From Pyropia yezoensis (Eukaryota; Rhodophyta; Bangiophyceae; Bangiales; Bangiaceae): a DNA stretch of 64,000 nucleotides. The notes under the pieces are model-generated. The model ran no database searches. It was not told where the DNA came from and worked only from the letters and a program-made list of their open reading frames with translations. A program made the position numbers and the translations under genes. The stretch covers positions 28,614,951-28,678,950 of the forward strand of contig CM020620.1 of the NCBI GenBank assembly GCA_009829735.1. The letters run 5' to 3'. This document shows positions 60,146-64,000 of this stretch, piece after piece (position 1 is the first letter of the stretch; each line of letters starts with the position of its first letter).

Positions 60146-61705
60146 ATGGCTTTTCTTTCTCACCCCTTGCTCGGGCGCCTCCGCGGCCGTCCTGCTCCCG
60201 CCTGTCAGCGACAGCGGGCGGCGGGCGTGCGGGCGATGGCGCCCACGCCCCCTGCTGGCACATCCCCCCCGCCGCCCGCGTCGTCGTCGTCTTCGTCGCC
60301 GGCGCCGGCGCCGGCGTCGTCTCCATCGCCGTCGCCAGTGTCCCCTCCCTCCTCCTCCTCCCCGCCGACTGTGGATATTCCCGCCAATGTGGAGCTGACC
60401 GACCTCGACGCGGTGCGGGCCGCGCGCGCGGCCGCGACAGCGGAGGGCGCCCTCCCCATGCAGGGCGACGTCCTCCCCTATGAAGGCGGAGAGTCGCCGG
60501 CGGTGGTCCTTGGCGTCAACCCGGACGCGGACGACGGTGTGGTGCGCATTGCGGCGGTGGTTGAGGTGGTTGACAGGCAAGCGTCGGCGGCGGCGGGTGG
60601 GGAGGCGGCGGTGGAGGTGGGGGCGGTTGCCGCTGACGCGGATGGACCGGCCCCAGACAACGGGAAAGAGCCGTCCTCCCTGCGCTATGCCGACGTGCGC
60701 TTCCCATCTCTCCCCGAGCAGCTCGCCTACATTGACTCCTACACCGCAACCCTCCCCCTTGAGGACGTGTGGCCCGTCTACCTCCGCGCCGCTGCGCTGT
60801 CTGCATGGGACTGCCCCGCCGCCGCGGCGACTGCCTACGCGGCCGCCCTGGAGGTGGCGTTTTCGTCCATTGCCGACGCGCACGAGCGCGTCGCGGCGGT
60901 GCTGCTGGCGACGGGGGATATGGCATCGGCCGCCGCCGCGGCGCGGCGCGCCGCGACCCTGCGGGTGGGAGCGGTGGGCGTGGAGAACGCGGCGGGGGTG
61001 ACATTTGAGGCAGATTTTGGGCCCTTCTTGCCCCCGTCACCGGGGGTGGCCGCCCCGGTGGTGGCAGTGCTTGCCGCGTATGCCGCGGGGGATGACCGGC
61101 AGGCCATGGCGGCTGCGGCCGTTGCGGCCGCCGCACAGACGGACGCCGAGCCAGACTCGGCGAGCGCCTCCACTGCCGGCCTCGGCGTCGCCGAGCTGCG
61201 GCTGTGGCGTGCCGCCGCCTCGGCGCGCGCCGCAGGCGGCTGGCCAGGTGTGGCGGTGGTGGACGACGCCGAGGGGGGGGCGGGGGACACCGCCGCCGAG
61301 GCGGCGGTAGTCGACGCTGCTGCTGGCCCCATCGCGGCGATGGCGGCGCTCGCCGACGGCACCGTCTCCCTCGACAACCTGTCCGCCGCGGCGGGTACGG
61401 TAATGGAGCAGGTGGTGGTAGGCGGCCGGGGCGGCGGCAGCGGCTTTGGGGGGAGTGCCGGCGGCAGCGGCCCGCCGCCGCCCGCGGGGGAGCTCCTCCG
61501 CTGGGCGTTTTACACGGGCCTCGCGCACCACGCTGCGGGCGACGTGGGCGCCGCGGACCGGTGGTGGGCGGCCGCGGCGGGGGTGGCGGGCATTGGTCTG
61601 GAGGACCCAGGGGGAGTGCTCCTCCGCCGGCTCGCTGCGACGCGCCTTGGCGCTGCCCGGGATGGGGCGCTGCCAGACCGGTTTGAGACTAAACAGGCGG
61701 AGTGA
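60146..61705 (+). CDS. Ala-rich helical-repeat protein, probably plastid-targeted
   Basis: ATG 60146 lies in a good context (GGCCATGG) and gives 519 residues. The N-terminus (MAFLSHPLLGRLRGRPAPAC) is basic and Ser/Ala-rich, followed by a Pro/Ser linker, consistent with an organelle transit peptide. A folded core starts near residue 185 (SLRYADVRFPSLPEQLAYID, then LPLEDVWPVYLRAAALSAWD) and continues as Ala-rich paired helices (TAYAAALEVAFSSIADAHER, VAAVLLATGDMASAAAAARR) reminiscent of TPR repeats. Near the C-terminus LLRWAFYTGLAHHAAGDVGA is another such helix pair. No catalytic motif is visible. TPR-like is inference from the pattern; the family is not recognised. Confidence 0.68.
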   Translation: MAFLSHPLLGRLRGRPAPACQRQRAAGVRAMAPTPPAGTSPPPPASSSSSSPAPAPASSPSPSPVSPPSSSSPPTVDIPANVELTDLDAVRAARAAATAEGALPMQGDVLPYEGGESPAVVLGVNPDADDGVVRIAAVVEVVDRQASAAAGGEAAVEVGAVAADADGPAPDNGKEPSSLRYADVRFPSLPEQLAYIDSYTATLPLEDVWPVYLRAAALSAWDCPAAAATAYAAALEVAFSSIADAHERVAAVLLATGDMASAAAAARRAATLRVGAVGVENAAGVTFEADFGPFLPPSPGVAAPVVAVLAAYAAGDDRQAMAAAAVAAAAQTDAEPDSASASTAGLGVAELRLWRAAASARAAGGWPGVAVVDDAEGGAGDTAAEAAVVDAAAGPIAAMAALADGTVSLDNLSAAAGTVMEQVVVGGRGGGSGFGGSAGGSGPPPPAGELLRWAFYTGLAHHAAGDVGAADRWWAAAAGVAGIGLEDPGGVLLRRLAATRLGAARDGALPDRFETKQAE

Positions 61706-62056
61706 GCGACGCGGCTGAGTGGAAGTGATATGAGTACTACTCGTTTTCACCGAGATGTCGGCTGTACGGGTGGTGTCCGCCGCGGGGGCACCCTGGGTCG
61801 GGTGAAGGGTGTGGCCAGCCTCGGCGTTCCCGCGACTGCATGCCGTCAGGGATGTGGTCGCGTTCGGCCACCCCCAGGTCATTATAAATTGTATACCAGC
61901 GACGTGCCATGAGAAGGTATCACCTCACCAGCCCGCCGCAAGATGCGCGGACGCTGCGTTCACGCCGCGGCGTCCACTCCTCGGCATGCCCGTACGGAAC
62001 ATAATCGCAGGCTAAGCGTCCCCCTCACTCGCCCGCCCCCCCCCCCCCATTCCGAC
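61706..62056. other. Convergent spacer
   Basis: Nothing gene-like. It contains the 3' ends of the two converging genes and a C run at about 62036-62048. Confidence 0.5.
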
Positions 62057-62848
62057 CTACGCGTCCTCTTCCACCACCTTCTGCAGCACAAACAGGTGCC
62101 CCTTGTCATCCCGGCCCAGGCGGTAGTCGTCATCGAGGTACGTTACGTCGAGCCAGCCCGTCGGGTCAAAAATCTGCGTCAAGAGACCCACGTTCTCCCC
62201 CAACATCTTTTCCAGCCCGGGAGGCGTCAGCGACGACCCCGTCGCCGCCACCCCCACCCGCCGGTCAGACTGGGGCGTGAACGACGCGGTGATGGCAAAT
62301 GCGCCCTCCACCCGGCCCATCACCCGGAACTGGACGACGCTCTCCGCCACCCCCGTCGCGGCGTCGACGTTTTGGTAGAGCTCCCCGAGCGACACAAAGC
62401 CCGGCTTGGATGCCGTGGATAGGGACAGCCGCGACCGGCGGCGGCCCAGGATGGTGAGGGTGGTGTAGAGCAGCCGCCAGCGGCCGTTGAGGAGGTCGTC
62501 CAGGCGGGCGATGGGGGCGGCGACGGGGGACGCCACCTCGACCGCCGCCGCGAGCGCATCAATGGACGCGCGGGTGTCAGAGTCGAGCCCAAAGATGCCT
62601 CGGTCGGGACCGACGGCGGCGACGGCGTCGAGGAGCGCCTGCCGCTCGGCGGTGGGGACAGGGCCCACCCCCGATAGAGTCGCCCTTGGAGGGAGGGGGG
62701 AGGGGGGGTGGGGAATTGGGGTAGCGGCGGCGCGCCAAAACCGAGAAGGCAGTGCCGACGGGGGAAGCCGCCCTCGTCGGCGGCCGCACGCCCCGTGGCG
62801 CCGGCAGGGCGCGACGGCAATGGTGGGCGCCACAAAGGCTGCAGCCAT
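62057..62848 (-). CDS. Plastid-lipid-associated protein (PAP/fibrillin family)
   Basis: ATG 62848 (MAAAFVAPTIAVAPCRRHG) gives 263 residues; an upstream in-frame ATG at 62989 adds a featureless stretch. Residues 1 to about 55 are Arg/Ala/Pro-rich, as in plastid transit peptides. The PAP domain follows: LLDAVAAVGPDRGIFG, then IARLDDLLNGRWRLLYTT (the typical W-x-L-x-Y-T-T/S block), FVSLGELYQNVDAATGVAES and GRVEGAFAITASFTPQSDRR. The C-terminal signature DPTGWLDVTYLDDDYRLGRD ends GHLFVLQK. Fibrillins are lipid-binding proteins of thylakoids and plastoglobules, linked to photoprotection and plastoquinone metabolism. It is divergent to the gene starting at 63927. Confidence 0.92.
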   Translation of the reverse strand: MAAAFVAPTIAVAPCRRHGACGRRRGRLPPSALPSRFWRAAATPIPHPPSPLPPRATLSGVGPVPTAERQALLDAVAAVGPDRGIFGLDSDTRASIDALAAAVEVASPVAAPIARLDDLLNGRWRLLYTTLTILGRRRSRLSLSTASKPGFVSLGELYQNVDAATGVAESVVQFRVMGRVEGAFAITASFTPQSDRRVGVAATGSSLTPPGLEKMLGENVGLLTQIFDPTGWLDVTYLDDDYRLGRDDKGHLFVLQKVVEEDA

Positions 62849-63926
62849 GACAAAACAAATTGGTAGAGGCAGTGAGGGATGGTGATGAGGTGGGCGGGGA
62901 TAAAGATAAAAACCGGCTCGGCGAGGCCAGGGTGAGGAGGGGGTTGGACTGAAGGTAGACAGGGGCAGACAAGGCAGCCAGGCGGTCAAGCCAGACGCGA
63001 CTGTTCGTGACCACCCGTCACAACGATGCAGCCACAGGGTCTATCGCGTCCACCGCGCGGCTATATATGAGAATGGAGAGAGCACGCCGCACTGAGCTCA
63101 CTCAATCCCAACGCCTCACCTATCCTAACGGATCAAATGCGCCTGGAAATTTCGACAGAGTGCACGCAATTGCTTAGCCAAAAACTAGCCCACCATGGCC
63201 GTTTCAGTATCCTTGCACCAAGGCAACAGTGTGTTATGGCGCGTGGCGCAGTCCACGTGTGCATGCTTGCTCGCCTCGCCGCCACCCGACCCGTCGCTAC
63301 GCGTGGCGCGACGCCACAACAACTCCCTCACGCCTGTACTTGCTGCATCCAATGTTTCCTGCCCAGGGGAAAGGGACTGTTTGCCCTTCGGGCCCGGTGG
63401 CTGTCGGGGGGCGACCCCTCAGGGTCGCGCATCTGGCGGGGGGGGGGGGTTGGGGTGTCGCGGCCGAACCGTTCGGCAGCGCTGCCGCGGGCCAGCACCG
63501 CGCCCGTGCGCCAGCGCGCCGCGCACGCCGTCCCGCCACTTGAGACGGACCGTGGCCAGTCTTGCCCACCCTCCGCTCCCCACCACCACGCCCCCCACCG
63601 GGGTTTTTCGGTCCCCTCATCTCTCTCCTGGCGCTGTTTCGCAATTGGCTTAGCGACCCCCCCCCCCCCTCCCCTCCCCAAGGGCCGTGTCGAGACGTGG
63701 TTTTCCACTCTGCCCACGTGCGGCTTCCCCACCCTCCCTCTTCCACTACGTTTACTACATCCGCGTAGTCATCGCGGTCGCCCCACCCCTCGCTATTTTT
63801 GTCACCTGGCGTTGCGGTGTCGTTGGGACACGCTGCCGTTGGTGTTCCTCCCTCCTCCCCCTTCCCTTCGCCCCTTTTACTGTTTTGTTTTTCCTTTCCC
63901 CACCGTCTCCCGCTCTGTTAGTCATC
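62849..63926. other. Divergent promoter region
   Basis: No supportable gene, although a long frame (63137-63976) runs through it without protein features. A TATA-like CTATATATGAG lies at about 63061-63071. The 80 bp before 63927 are C/T-rich. Confidence 0.5.
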
Positions 63927-64000
63927 ATGTCCCAGGTACTAGCAGCCAACCCGGCCACCAACAAGCGCCCGTTTGACTCGATGATGTCCATCGACGGGGT
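63927..64000 (+). CDS. Start of an unrecognised gene (runs off the window)
   Basis: ATG 63927 begins MSQVLAANPATNKRPFDSMM and stays open to the window end, 24 codons. It is directly preceded by a pyrimidine-rich leader like those of other genes here. Too short to identify; the choice of start rests on the leader and the composition. Confidence 0.45.
   Translation, partial: MSQVLAANPATNKRPFDSMMSIDG

Noticed and set aside
63137..63976. + strand frame of 280 codons near the right end
   Set aside because: Composition is random for this GC content; it overlaps the pyrimidine-rich leader of the gene at 63927.

Overview
The window looks like nuclear DNA of a GC-rich, intron-poor photosynthetic eukaryote. 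A bangiophyte red alga (Porphyra/Pyropia type) fits best, but this is inference. The reasons are uninterrupted housekeeping genes, a plastid-lipid-associated (fibrillin) protein, a saccharopine-dehydrogenase-like protein with a long transit-peptide-like N-terminus, eEF3, and a dense block of chromodomain Ty3/gypsy elements. No bacterial feature is present.

Bases 1 to about 49,040 are a stack of nested retroelements. At the left, element A (partial, + strand) lies in the 3' part of an older element Z, which itself sits in a fragment of an A/B-type pol (B'). A divergent Ty1/copia element (8301-9500, resuming at 36835-37255) is split by element D. D (LTRs 9501-10070 and 36264-36834) is split by element B (LTRs 11878-12346 and 28831-29299), and B is split by element N (LTRs 13871-14515 and 21266-21910, minus strand). 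A fifth element, E (38538-49031, minus strand), sits in the 3' end of a transposase-like remnant. Five-base target-site duplications, read directly, support this order: CTGCC for D, CTTGG for B, ACTCC for N and AGACG for E.

The most unusual feature is that every Ty3-type element whose 3' end is visible (A, B, D, E, remnant Z and probably N) has a long ORF on the opposite strand between the end of pol and the 3' LTR. The proteins from A/B, D, E and Z share recognisable blocks, so this looks like a conserved antisense-encoded protein family and not a chance open frame. E also has a textbook -1 ribosomal frameshift heptamer (G GGA AAC) just before its gag stop, and D and B keep one-base variants at the same place. 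In E the two convergent frames are separated by a 24-bp-period array of small hairpins.

Bases 49,040 to 64,000 are a compact genic region: an RBMX2/IST3-like spliceosomal RRM protein (+), eEF3 (-), a saccharopine-dehydrogenase-like protein (+), an unrecognised protein whose frame breaks at a 24-G run (+), an Ala-rich probably plastid-targeted protein (+), a PAP/fibrillin protein (-), and the first codons of another gene at the right edge (+). Intergenic spacers are about 0.35-1.3 kb, and several leaders are strongly pyrimidine-rich.
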